Source: Bryobacter sp964387685
GTDB lineage: Bacteria; Acidobacteriota; Terriglobia; Bryobacterales; Bryobacteraceae
Direction: 5' to 3'
Assembly (NCBI GenBank): GCA_964387685.1
Contig: CAYLXK010000004.1
Span: 124,001 to 188,000 of the forward strand
Length of the DNA stretch: 64,000 bases
The notes beneath the pieces were generated by a model, which was not told where the DNA came from, did no database searches, and was given only the letters and a program-made list of their open reading frames with translations. The position numbers and the translations under genes were made by a program. This document shows positions 51,511-59,081 of this stretch, piece by piece (within the stretch, counting starts at the first letter, position 1; every line of letters starts with the position of its first letter).

Positions 51511-51832
51511 GATGATCGCAGTGGCCCTCGTGGGGGTGGTGCAAATGGCCATCGACGAGGTAATCTACGTGATCGCCGTGAGGAACGGCTTCATGGCCGC
51601 AGCCGGGGCCGTGGATGTGCGTGGGTTCATGCGAGGAACAGGCGTGCCCGCCGGTGCAATCCGCCGGATTGTCGGGGCCCACTTCCAGGGCGTGTTCGTC
51701 ATAGTGGCCCTCGTGGGCATGGTGCAGGTGGCCGTCATGGATAAAATCCACGTGGCCGTCGTGAAGGATGGCGGTATGGCCGCATCCGGCGCCATGCTGG
51801 TGGGAATGATCTTCGTGAGTGTGGTGGTTCAT
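51485..51832 (-). CDS. Histidine-rich metal-binding protein with internal repeat
   Basis: 115 residues, nearly 30% His with Cys and Asp/Glu, no signal peptide. Two internal copies of one unit are seen: G-C-G-H-T/E...H-x-D-H/G-H-V-D, then D-G-H-L-H-H...E-G-H, separated by a Cys-containing spacer. Such proteins bind zinc or nickel and act as buffer or chaperone. Flanked by a zinc-type ArsR and a Fur regulator in overlapping frames (ATGA with the ArsR stop). It could supply or store zinc for the regulators or for other proteins; inferred from composition. Confidence 0.85.
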   Translation of the reverse strand: MNHHTHEDHSHQHGAGCGHTAILHDGHVDFIHDGHLHHAHEGHYDEHALEVGPDNPADCTGGHACSSHEPTHIHGPGCGHEAVPHGDHVDYLVDGHLHHPHEGHCDHHGAVSVVQ

Positions 51833-52221
51833 GATTTTCTCGCTTTGAGTGGTTTACCGGGCGCGGACTTCTCGGTCGCGTGCGCCAGGGCGTTAAAGAT
51901 AAGGCCGGAGACGTGCTGGTCGGCCAGGGAATAAAGAATGTGTTTGCCTTGGCGGCGGCGGACCAGCAGGTTCTCCGCACGCAGGACGCGGAGGCGCTGA
52001 CTGATGGTGGAAAGCTCTTCACCCGTGACGGCGGCGATTTCCGAAACGCAGGCCTCGCCCTGTCCCAACATGGCGAGGGTGCGCAATCGCGGCGGATCTC
52101 CCATGGCGCGAAAGATGCGCGACGCCGCGTCGAGGGCGGCCTCGTCCACCGGCACGCTCAGGCGCTTGCGGTGGGCGGGATCGTTCGGGGCGCAGATTTC
52201 GGCTTTGGCTTTTGTCTTCAC
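51829..52221 (-). CDS. SmtB-type ArsR zinc sensor repressor
   Basis: 130 residues from GTG 52221. Winged helix (GEACVSEIAAVTG, then ELSTISQRLRVLR recognition helix) and at the dimer interface D101-x-H103-x10-H114-x2-E117, exactly the alpha-5 zinc site of SmtB/ZiaR/CzrA. The alpha-3 CVC metal box of ArsR/CadC is absent. Zinc binding should release DNA. The gene opens the operon with the His-rich and Fur genes. A near-perfect operator sits directly at its start codon. Confidence 0.9.
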   Translation of the reverse strand: MKTKAKAEICAPNDPAHRKRLSVPVDEAALDAASRIFRAMGDPPRLRTLAMLGQGEACVSEIAAVTGEELSTISQRLRVLRAENLLVRRRQGKHILYSLADQHVSGLIFNALAHATEKSAPGKPLKARKS

Positions 52222-52237
52222 TTGAACAACTGTTCAA
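52222..52237. promoter_or_regulatory. ArsR/SmtB operator TTGAACA-AC-TGTTCAA
   Basis: A perfect 7-2-7 inverted repeat immediately upstream of the GTG start of the ArsR gene. It matches the TGAA...TTCA pattern of SmtB-type operators. A TATACT -10 candidate at 52247-52242 (minus strand) places the transcription start within it, so a bound repressor would block initiation and start codon together. The site also overlaps the end of queE by none, but the promoter does. Confidence 0.8.
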
Positions 52238-52241
52238 TTGA

Positions 52242-52247
52242 AGTATA
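52242..52247 (-). promoter_or_regulatory. Candidate -10 box of the zinc operon
   Basis: TATACT on the minus strand, 20 bp before the GTG of the ArsR gene and partly next to the SmtB operator. No convincing -35 was found. It lies 3 bp outside the queE stop (52250), so the operon has a very short leader. Confidence 0.5.
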
Positions 52248-52249
52248 AC

Positions 52250-52945
52250 CTAAACGCCGCGTTTGTCGCCCCAAAGATAAACGTGGAGACGAGGCGTGAA
52301 ACGGTAGCCGCTGCGTTTGGCGATATCCGCCAGCCACAAGGAGCGCGCGTGAAGTTCGGCCTCGGTGCGGCCTTCGGGCATGAGCAGGATTTTGCCGGCC
52401 GGAATCGGGCCGGGCAGTCGGGCCAGGAGCGCTTCGATCTCGGTCAAGTCCTCCGGAGCGGCGACCACGAACTTGAGCTGGTAATCATAATCGGCCAGAA
52501 GGCGCGCCAGCACGGATGGCTGCAGGCGCAACGCCTCGTGCTGCTTCGCCCAGTATGGGTCTGCGTGCGGAGTGGAATTGGAGAGCTTGGGGGACACGCT
52601 CATGAGGTCGCAAGCGACGGGCTGGTAAATTGTGCCCGCGGTTTCGACGGTGATATGGAAGCCGCGCGTCTTCAGGGCCGTTGTAAGCGCGACGGACTCG
52701 GGCAGCATCATGGGCTCGCCGCCCGTTAGGACAATGTGGCGGCACGGCGCGCCGGCGAGCACCGTGTCTACCGCGGCCAGAATTTGCGCAACCGACATGG
52801 CTTCGCCTTCGGGATGCCAGCTGGTATAGGGGGTGTCGCACCAGACGCAGCGGAGGTTGCAGCCGCTGCTGCGGACAAAGACGCTGGGGACGCCACTAAG
52901 CAGGCCTTCACCCTGGACGCTATAGAAGATTTCGCTAATCTTCAT
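52250..52945 (-). CDS. queE: 7-carboxy-7-deazaguanine synthase QueE
   Basis: 231 residues from ATG 52945 (an upstream start would add 19 residues that lie inside queC). Radical-SAM motif C29-x3-C33-x2-C36 (GCNLRCVWC) and SVQGEG near the start, then HIVLTGGEP and SVSPKLSNS. Converts CPH4 to CDG in queuosine/preQ0 biosynthesis. Overlaps queC by 11 bp in one operon. Confidence 0.94.
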   Translation of the reverse strand: MKISEIFYSVQGEGLLSGVPSVFVRSSGCNLRCVWCDTPYTSWHPEGEAMSVAQILAAVDTVLAGAPCRHIVLTGGEPMMLPESVALTTALKTRGFHITVETAGTIYQPVACDLMSVSPKLSNSTPHADPYWAKQHEALRLQPSVLARLLADYDYQLKFVVAAPEDLTEIEALLARLPGPIPAGKILLMPEGRTEAELHARSLWLADIAKRSGYRFTPRLHVYLWGDKRGV

Positions 52946-53663
52946 GGGACCGGGGGCCGGGCGGCTGGTAGGGAATGGGATCCGAGAGCCCGGCTTCGGC
53001 AAAGCCCTTCAGGCGGAGTTGGCAAGCGTCGCAGGCGCCGCAACTGCGGCCTTCGGGGTCGGGATCGTAGCAGGTAAGGGTGAGAGAGAAGTCGACGCCG
53101 AGCTCGTGGGCGAGCTTCGTGATTTTGCCTTTGGACAAATGAATCAGAGGCGTGTGGATCTTGAGGCGGTTAGCACCCTCGACGCCGGAACGCGTGGCGA
53201 GATTGGCCATGCGGGTGAAGGCTTCGATGTATTCGGGGCGGCAGTCCGGGTAGCCGGAATAGTCGAGGGCGTTGACGCCGATGAAGATATCCGTCGAACC
53301 GAGCACTTCGGCCCAGGCCACGGCAAAAGAGAGAAAGATCGTATTGCGCGCCGGGACATAGGTGACGGGGATGCCTTCGGCCATCGCGCCGGGGTCGCGG
53401 CCTTTGGGAACGCTGAGATCGCTGGTAAGGGCCGAGCCGCCAAAGGCGCGCAGATCGATGGCGACAATGCGGTGATCGATGGCGCCCAGACGGGCTGCGG
53501 AGCGCTGCGCCGCTTGGAGTTCAAGGCGATGCCGCTGGCCGTAATCGAAGCTGAGCGCATAGCAATCGAAGGACTGGCGGCGCGCATAGGCGAGGCAGGT
53601 GGTGGAATCGAGGCCACCGGAGAGGAGGCAGACGGCGGGCCGCGGTGTGGCGGGGGAACTCAT
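52935..53663 (-). CDS. queC: 7-cyano-7-deazaguanine synthase QueC
   Basis: 242 residues. ATP-binding PP-loop L-S-G-G-L-D-S-T-T (14-22) and C-terminal zinc site C-Y-D-P-D ... S-C-G-A-C-D-A-C. Makes preQ0 from CDG. Its start at ATG 53663 faces rlmB divergently with 25 bp between. It does not carry a preQ1 riboswitch-like element in that gap. Confidence 0.95.
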   Translation of the reverse strand: MSSPATPRPAVCLLSGGLDSTTCLAYARRQSFDCYALSFDYGQRHRLELQAAQRSAARLGAIDHRIVAIDLRAFGGSALTSDLSVPKGRDPGAMAEGIPVTYVPARNTIFLSFAVAWAEVLGSTDIFIGVNALDYSGYPDCRPEYIEAFTRMANLATRSGVEGANRLKIHTPLIHLSKGKITKLAHELGVDFSLTLTCYDPDPEGRSCGACDACQLRLKGFAEAGLSDPIPYQPPGPRSHED

Positions 53664-53688
53664 GGGTTAGCGGATAATTTTAGTGTAG

Positions 53689-54405
53689 ATGGCGATCTTG
53701 ATTGGGATTCATCCAGTGCGCGAAGCATTGGCGGCAGGCAGGGCCCTGGACCGGGTGCTGGTAGCCAAAGGCGCGGGCGGGCCCAAGATTCAGGAAATTG
53801 TCGATCTCTGCCGGACGCATAAAGTGGCGCTGCGTTTTGAAGGGCGCGAGGTACTCGATAAAGCCGCGGGGGGCAAGCACCAGGGCGTGGTGGCGTTTGG
53901 GGCTGAAAAGCAATATTCGGCTTTGGACGACGTGAGCGGCGCCCCGTTGCTGGTAGCGCTGGACGGCGTGGAAGACCCGCATAACCTGGGAGCCATTCTG
54001 CGTACCGCGGGGGCCGTGGGCGCAGGCGCGGTGATCATTCCGGAACGGCGCGCGGTGGGCGTGACCGAAACTGTCGCGAAAGCGGCCGCGGGGGCCTTGG
54101 AGCATGTACCGGTGGTCCGGGTGGTGAATCTTTCGCAGGCGCTCACGTCGCTAAAGGAGGAGGGCTACTGGATGTACGGCCTGGATGAGCGCGGGGACCG
54201 CGAGTATACCGACGCCGATTTCGCGGCCAAGAGCGTAATCGTCTTGGGAGCCGAAGGCCATGGGCTGCACGAGAAAATCCGCGCGGCGTGCGACTTCCTG
54301 TTGCGAATCCCGATGGAAGGCGCGGTGCCAAGCTTGAACGTGAGCGTGGCGGCGGGCGTGGTCTTGTTCGATTGGAAGAGGCAAAGGAGCACTCAGCGGC
54401 AATGA
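53689..54405 (+). CDS. rlmB: 23S rRNA 2'-O-methyltransferase RlmB-like (SPOUT)
   Basis: 238 residues. N-terminal substrate-binding domain, then SPOUT motifs N-L-G-A-I-L-R-T-A, LGAEGHGL and IPMEGAVPSLNVSVAAGVVL. Methylates G2251 of 23S rRNA in the model enzyme; TrmH-like paralogues cannot be fully excluded. Its stop overlaps the next ATG (ATGA). Confidence 0.9.
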   Translation: MAILIGIHPVREALAAGRALDRVLVAKGAGGPKIQEIVDLCRTHKVALRFEGREVLDKAAGGKHQGVVAFGAEKQYSALDDVSGAPLLVALDGVEDPHNLGAILRTAGAVGAGAVIIPERRAVGVTETVAKAAAGALEHVPVVRVVNLSQALTSLKEEGYWMYGLDERGDREYTDADFAAKSVIVLGAEGHGLHEKIRAACDFLLRIPMEGAVPSLNVSVAAGVVLFDWKRQRSTQRQ

Positions 54406-56057
54406 AAACGATTTGGTTGATCGCCCTGGTGGCGGTATTGAACGCGCGGGAGCCCGTGCGGGCCAAGAAGGCCATGGTGGTAGCGCAGGAGCCTTTGGCG
54501 ACGGACGTAGGCGTCGCGGTCTTGCAGCGCGGCGGTAACGCGTATGATGCGGCGGTCGCGGTCGCGTTCGCGCTGGCGGTAACGCACCCCACGGCGGGCA
54601 ACATCGGCGGCGGCGGCTTTGCACTGGTTCGCAGTGCTGCGGGCGAGACAAACTTGATCGACTTCCGCGAGAAGGCCCCGGCGAAATCGACGCGCGACAT
54701 GTACCTGGACGCGGCGGGCCAGCCGACGCGGGACAGCATCGTGGGCTGGCGCGCGAGCGGGGTACCGGGGACGGTGAGGGGTTTGGAATTGCTGCATAAG
54801 AAGTACGGGCGCTTGAAATGGAAAGACGTAGTGGCGCCGAGCGTGAAGCTGGCAAAGAATGGCTTCGTGGTGTCTTATGCGCTAGACCGGAGCCTGCGCG
54901 GCAGCCGGAATCTGCCGCAGTTTGCGGACTCCAAACGGATCTATCAAAAAGCTGGCGCGTTTTGGGAAGCGGGCGAAACGATTCGACAGCCGGAACTGGC
55001 CAAGACGCTGTCCCGGATCCAGAAGAAGGGTCCAAACGAATTTTATGAAGGGGAAACCGCGCGCCGGCTGGCCGAGGCGATGGCGGCCAACGGCGGGCTG
55101 ATTACGCGCGACGATCTAAAGAGCTATCAAGCGGTGGAGCGCAAGCCGTTGACGGGCAGCTATAAGGGGTATGAATTGATCGTGGCGCCGCCCCCGTCGA
55201 GCGGTGGTTTGGGTCTGCTCCAGATGATGGGCATGCTGGAAAAACTGGGCTATGAGAAGACGGGACTGGGCAGCGCGCAAGCGGCTCACCTGGTGGCCGA
55301 AGCCATGAAACGCTTCTACGCGGACCGGGCGGAGCATTTGGGAGATCCGGATTTCGTGAAAGTACCCGTGGCGGAGTTGCGCAGTGAAAAGTACATCGCG
55401 GCCCGGGCGGCCTCGATTGATCGCAGCAAAGCGACGCCTGCCGCGGAGCTGAAGCCTGGCGTGGCCGCGCCGGCCGAAGAAAGCCCGGAGACGACCCATC
55501 TTTCGGTGGTAGATGAGCAAGGCAACGCGGTATCGCTGACGCACACCCTCAATGGAGGCTACGGCAGCGGTGTGACCGTCCCGGGCTTGGGATTCCTGTT
55601 GAATAACGAGATGGACGATTTTTCGGCCAAGCCGGGCGCGCCGAATATGTTTGGGGCGGTCGGCGGCGCGGCCAACGCGATCGCGCCGGGCAAACGCATG
55701 TTGTCGAGCATGACGCCCACCATTGTGACGAAGGGCGGCAAACTGTTTTTGGTGATCGGCGCCCCGGGCGGGACGAGAATCATTACCGGGGTAATGCAAG
55801 CTATTCTCAACGTCATCGACTTCAAGATGAACATCGAGGACGCGATTGACGCGCCGCGCTTGCACCACCAGTGGGCGCCGGACAGCCTCTACCTAGAAAA
55901 AGGATGGAGCCCGGATACGGCGGAGTTGCTGAAGAAGATGGGACACAAGATTGCGGCGTCGCCAGGAGTCGCCAATGTGCACGGGATCCTGGTGGAAGAG
56001 AAATGGCTCAGCGGCAGCGCCGACGGACGATCTAGCGGCAAGGCGGCGGGCTACTGA
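54402..56057 (+). CDS. ggt: Gamma-glutamyltranspeptidase, exported
   Basis: 551 residues from ATG 54402. Signal peptide (MKTIWLIALVAVLNA), then the usual large-subunit features. Autoprocessing threonine T364 in T-T-H-L-S-V-V-D, small-subunit motifs NEMDDF, SSMTPTI and GAPGG. Predicted periplasmic cleavage of gamma-glutamyl bonds (glutathione). Translationally coupled to rlmB by ATGA. Confidence 0.94.
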   Translation: MKTIWLIALVAVLNAREPVRAKKAMVVAQEPLATDVGVAVLQRGGNAYDAAVAVAFALAVTHPTAGNIGGGGFALVRSAAGETNLIDFREKAPAKSTRDMYLDAAGQPTRDSIVGWRASGVPGTVRGLELLHKKYGRLKWKDVVAPSVKLAKNGFVVSYALDRSLRGSRNLPQFADSKRIYQKAGAFWEAGETIRQPELAKTLSRIQKKGPNEFYEGETARRLAEAMAANGGLITRDDLKSYQAVERKPLTGSYKGYELIVAPPPSSGGLGLLQMMGMLEKLGYEKTGLGSAQAAHLVAEAMKRFYADRAEHLGDPDFVKVPVAELRSEKYIAARAASIDRSKATPAAELKPGVAAPAEESPETTHLSVVDEQGNAVSLTHTLNGGYGSGVTVPGLGFLLNNEMDDFSAKPGAPNMFGAVGGAANAIAPGKRMLSSMTPTIVTKGGKLFLVIGAPGGTRIITGVMQAILNVIDFKMNIEDAIDAPRLHHQWAPDSLYLEKGWSPDTAELLKKMGHKIAASPGVANVHGILVEEKWLSGSADGRSSGKAAGY

Positions 56058-56061
56058 GGCA

Positions 56062-56235
56062 CTAACGGTAGGCCCCAGGGGCAGCTTTCCCTCCGGGTCC
56101 GCGTGGGGGCCCGGGGGGATGCGGCAGCAGAAAAATGTTGAGTAGGATTACGGCCAGGGTAAAGCCAATGAGGGTGAAAGCGACGATAAAAAGACCGGTG
56201 GAGGTATCTAGAAAGTAACGGGTGTGGCGAGACAT
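56062..56235 (-). CDS. 57-residue single-span membrane protein
   Basis: An open frame from ATG 56235 to a TAG at 56062-56064. It encodes MSRHTRYFLD, a 22-residue hydrophobic segment (about 14-37, LFIVAFTLIGFTLAVILLNI), then a Pro/Gly-rich C-terminal tail (PPGPPRGPGGKAAPGAYR). It fits between ggt (ends 56057) and the caspase gene (starts 56345). No homologue family recognised; a Shine-Dalgarno is weak. The coherent topology with an aromatic N-terminus, one span and a basic tail supports a real small gene. Confidence 0.6.
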   Translation of the reverse strand: MSRHTRYFLDTSTGLFIVAFTLIGFTLAVILLNIFLLPHPPGPPRGPGGKAAPGAYR

Positions 56236-56344
56236 TCGTTTTGCATTCCAATTACTACGCGAGGAATGTGGGGGAATTCGGATCGTGTCGTCCGGACGGG
56301 GCGTGGTTGCCGCAATGGCGGATGAGGCTTAGACTCGGAGGCAG

Positions 56345-58384
56345 ATGAAATTTACCCTTCTATTCCTCTCGGCGTGGCTATTGTTGGCGCAGAAGCGCGA
56401 TCTGATTCTGGCGCCGGAGGAAGTGGACCTGCAGTCGCCGGTGGAGGTGCCCCGCGGCTATGCGGTCATTATTGGCGTGGGCCAGTACGCGAAGCTGGCC
56501 AAAGACATGCAACTGCGCTTTGCCGAAAGCGATGCCCGGGCCATTTACCAAAGCGTGATCGCCAAAGAAGGCGGGCAGATCGAACCGGAAAATGTGCGGG
56601 TGCTGACCGGGGCGGAGGCGACGCGGGACAAGATTCTCTATGCGCTGGAGGTATGGCTGCCGGCCGTGGCCAGACCGCAGGACCGGGTAATCGTATTCTT
56701 TGCGGGACACGGCTTTGTGTATCAAGGCAAGGGCTATCTTGCGCCGCATGATTTTTCTATCGAGAACCCGGCGGGCACGGGCTATGAGATGGCGCGCTTT
56801 GGGGACACGCTGGCCAACCGGGTGAGGGCTAAGCAGAAGATCGTGTTTACGGACGCCTGCCATTCGGCGAAGCTCCTGCCGAACCTGACGGCCAAGCAAA
56901 TCAACGATCAGTTCAAGATGCTGCCGGGGGAGTTCTTTACGTTGGCTTCGAGCCGGGAGGCCGAGTCCAGCTACGAGGATGCGGCCTTGGGCAATGGCTA
57001 TGGTTTGTTCACGTGGTTCCTGACGCAGGGCTGGAAGGGCCAGGCGGATGTGGACCCCGAAGACGGCATTGTGACGGCGGATGAACTGGTGCAATACGTG
57101 CGGAGCCAGGTGCGGCACTACGCCAAGGCGAAGGGGCAAAGCCAGAATCCACAGGAGAGCGGCAGTTTTCCGGCCGATATGACGCTGGGCTTCTTGCCGC
57201 AGCGGCGCGAGAAGGTGAAGGCGGCGAGGCCGGTCGCGGAGGGGACCGTGATCGTGGTGTCGAACCTCGAAAACGTGGAGGTGTATCTCGATGGGAACCG
57301 CGTCGGCACAACGGGCAAGACGAAGCGGCTGACGCTGCCGGGCCTGGCGAGCGGCGAGCACGAGATTCGCGGCGTGCGGCAGGGCTACGATCCGGCCGAG
57401 CGCAGTGTGACGCTCCGGCCGGGGCAGGAGATCACGGTCGAGTTGCGAATTCAGTTTCAGCGGCGCATCGGCGCGGGCGCGGCGGAGGAGTTTCGCAAAG
57501 GGCAGGCGATCTATGCTCGGCGCAAAAGCGCGGCGGATTTGACGCGGGCGGTGGGGCATTTTGAAAAGGCGCTGTCCATGGAGGCTAAGTACACGGAGGC
57601 GGCCGAGTATCTGTGTCTCACGAATCAAATTCTGGGTAAGACGAAAGAGGCGGTGAAGGCGTGCAAGAAAGCCGTGGAGCTTACGCCGGACGGAGTGGAG
57701 TTTCGCACTTACTACGCTTCGTTACTAACCGAGATGGGGGATTCGAGTGAGGCGATCCGGCAGTTAACGGGGGTGCTGGAGCGCGATGCGCAATGCGCGG
57801 AGGCCTATGTGATGCTGGCGGACGCCTATTTGTTCGCGCAGGAATTCGACAAAAGCGAAGCGGCGGCGAACCGGGCTCTTGCGTTAAATCCGAAGGATGC
57901 GCGCGCCTACTTATTCCGGGCCGATGCGCGCCGACTCGCGATGCGTTACGCCGAGGGGATGGGCGACTATCTGACTTACTTGCGGATTAACGATTTCCGG
58001 GCGAGTGGGGCGGAGCTTATCGGCTATTACTTCATTGGGAGCGGCTTGTCGAAGCGGAATGCGGGACAGAAGCGAGTGCATGCGACGCAGCAGTGGAGCG
58101 CTTGGTTTGGTGTTTGCGACTGCGCGCGGGGAATGGACGAGTACCCGAAAGCGGTGGGGGCGTGCGAGCGGGCGCTAAAAATCGACGCTAAGGACGCGGG
58201 CACCTATTTTCTACTAGGTAAGGTTTATACCGAATGGTTTGATACCCGAAATTCGCGGGATACTTTACTTAAGGCCGAAGAGAAACTGGAAGCTGCCCTC
58301 CGTCTCAACCCGGACTTTGAATACGCGCCCGAGGCGAAACGCCAGCTTCTGATGATTCGTGAGATCAAATCGGCCATGCGATAA
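56345..58384 (+). CDS. Caspase-like (C14) protease with PEGA and TPR domains
   Basis: 679 residues with a signal peptide (MKFTLLFLSAWLLLAQ). Caspase-type domain about 25-275 with catalytic H122 (FAGHG) and C172 (DACHS). A PEGA domain (about 300-370; VYLDGNRVGTTG and SGEHEIRGVRQGYDP) and TPR repeats follow (SEAIRQLTGVL, ANRALALNPKDA). Exported metacaspase-like enzyme with protein-interaction repeats. Expected acid/basic-residue specificity cannot be read. Confidence 0.9.
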   Translation: MKFTLLFLSAWLLLAQKRDLILAPEEVDLQSPVEVPRGYAVIIGVGQYAKLAKDMQLRFAESDARAIYQSVIAKEGGQIEPENVRVLTGAEATRDKILYALEVWLPAVARPQDRVIVFFAGHGFVYQGKGYLAPHDFSIENPAGTGYEMARFGDTLANRVRAKQKIVFTDACHSAKLLPNLTAKQINDQFKMLPGEFFTLASSREAESSYEDAALGNGYGLFTWFLTQGWKGQADVDPEDGIVTADELVQYVRSQVRHYAKAKGQSQNPQESGSFPADMTLGFLPQRREKVKAARPVAEGTVIVVSNLENVEVYLDGNRVGTTGKTKRLTLPGLASGEHEIRGVRQGYDPAERSVTLRPGQEITVELRIQFQRRIGAGAAEEFRKGQAIYARRKSAADLTRAVGHFEKALSMEAKYTEAAEYLCLTNQILGKTKEAVKACKKAVELTPDGVEFRTYYASLLTEMGDSSEAIRQLTGVLERDAQCAEAYVMLADAYLFAQEFDKSEAAANRALALNPKDARAYLFRADARRLAMRYAEGMGDYLTYLRINDFRASGAELIGYYFIGSGLSKRNAGQKRVHATQQWSAWFGVCDCARGMDEYPKAVGACERALKIDAKDAGTYFLLGKVYTEWFDTRNSRDTLLKAEEKLEAALRLNPDFEYAPEAKRQLLMIREIKSAMR

Positions 58385-58397
58385 GGAGGCTTCTCGC

Positions 58398-59081
58398 GTG
58401 CGCGAATATTTCAACCTGGCGCGTTGGCAGCAGGAACTGTATGCCAATGAGGCGCGGCTGGACAAGTTGCGGAAGTCGACGACGGACGAGGGCTTTCTGA
58501 GGAAGGCGGCGGTGGGGGCTTGGTCGGCGGCCGAGTGTGTGGATCATCTGGTGATTACTGCTCAGAGCTTTCTGCCGTTGTGGGATGATGCGCTCGAGGG
58601 GGCGAAGCCGGGTCGCGGCGATGCGAAGTATGCCTGGTGGGAAAAGCAATTGATGGCGTTTCTCGAGCCGCCTTACCGGCTCAAGTCAAAGACGCAGGCG
58701 AAGTTCGACCCCAAGGAAAAGCGCACGCCCAAGGAAGTGGTGGAGCTATTCCTGGCGGCGCATGCGCTGGTGAACGAGCGGGCGGAGCGCTTGAGCGAGC
58801 TAGCGGTGGAACGCGTGACGGTGACGTCGCCGTTTGCGAGCTGGATGAAGTACAACGTCGCGTTTTCGTTCGACTTAGTGCTGGCGCATGAGCGGCGGCA
58901 CTTGTGGCAGGCCGAGCAGGCGGTAGGGGTGGGCGCGCAAGCGCGGGCCTCAGAAGCTAAAGCGCAAAGCGAGCTGGATCTGGCGACCTTCGAAGGCGAG
59001 GGTGGAGCGTCCAAAGTTGACGTTCGACCAGCGCTGGGTAGTGGCGTTGAAGGTGCCAAGGGAGTTCGTGGGGGAGCGTAG
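58398..59081 (+). CDS. DinB-family protein with antisense tail
   Basis: 227 residues from GTG 58398 (AAGGAGG 9 bp upstream). DinB_2-like four-helix bundle with metal histidine candidates D-H-L-V (about residue 53) and A-H-E-R-R-H (about 175). The family stops soon after that motif; here about 44 further residues are read through the 3' end of the TonB receptor gene on the other strand, an overlap of 132 bp. The tail has no domain, so it probably comes from loss of the original stop. Confidence 0.78.
   Translation: MREYFNLARWQQELYANEARLDKLRKSTTDEGFLRKAAVGAWSAAECVDHLVITAQSFLPLWDDALEGAKPGRGDAKYAWWEKQLMAFLEPPYRLKSKTQAKFDPKEKRTPKEVVELFLAAHALVNERAERLSELAVERVTVTSPFASWMKYNVAFSFDLVLAHERRHLWQAEQAVGVGAQARASEAKAQSELDLATFEGEGGASKVDVRPALGSGVEGAKGVRGGA

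Noticed and set aside
53664..53688. preQ1 riboswitch upstream of queC
   Set aside because: The gap to rlmB is only 25 bp and no pseudoknot-like sequence fits.
56051..56251. 66-residue minus-strand frame overlapping the small membrane protein
   Set aside because: Its composition is irregular (many Arg/Pro/His) and it overlaps ggt; the shifted frame giving the 57-residue membrane protein is far more coherent.
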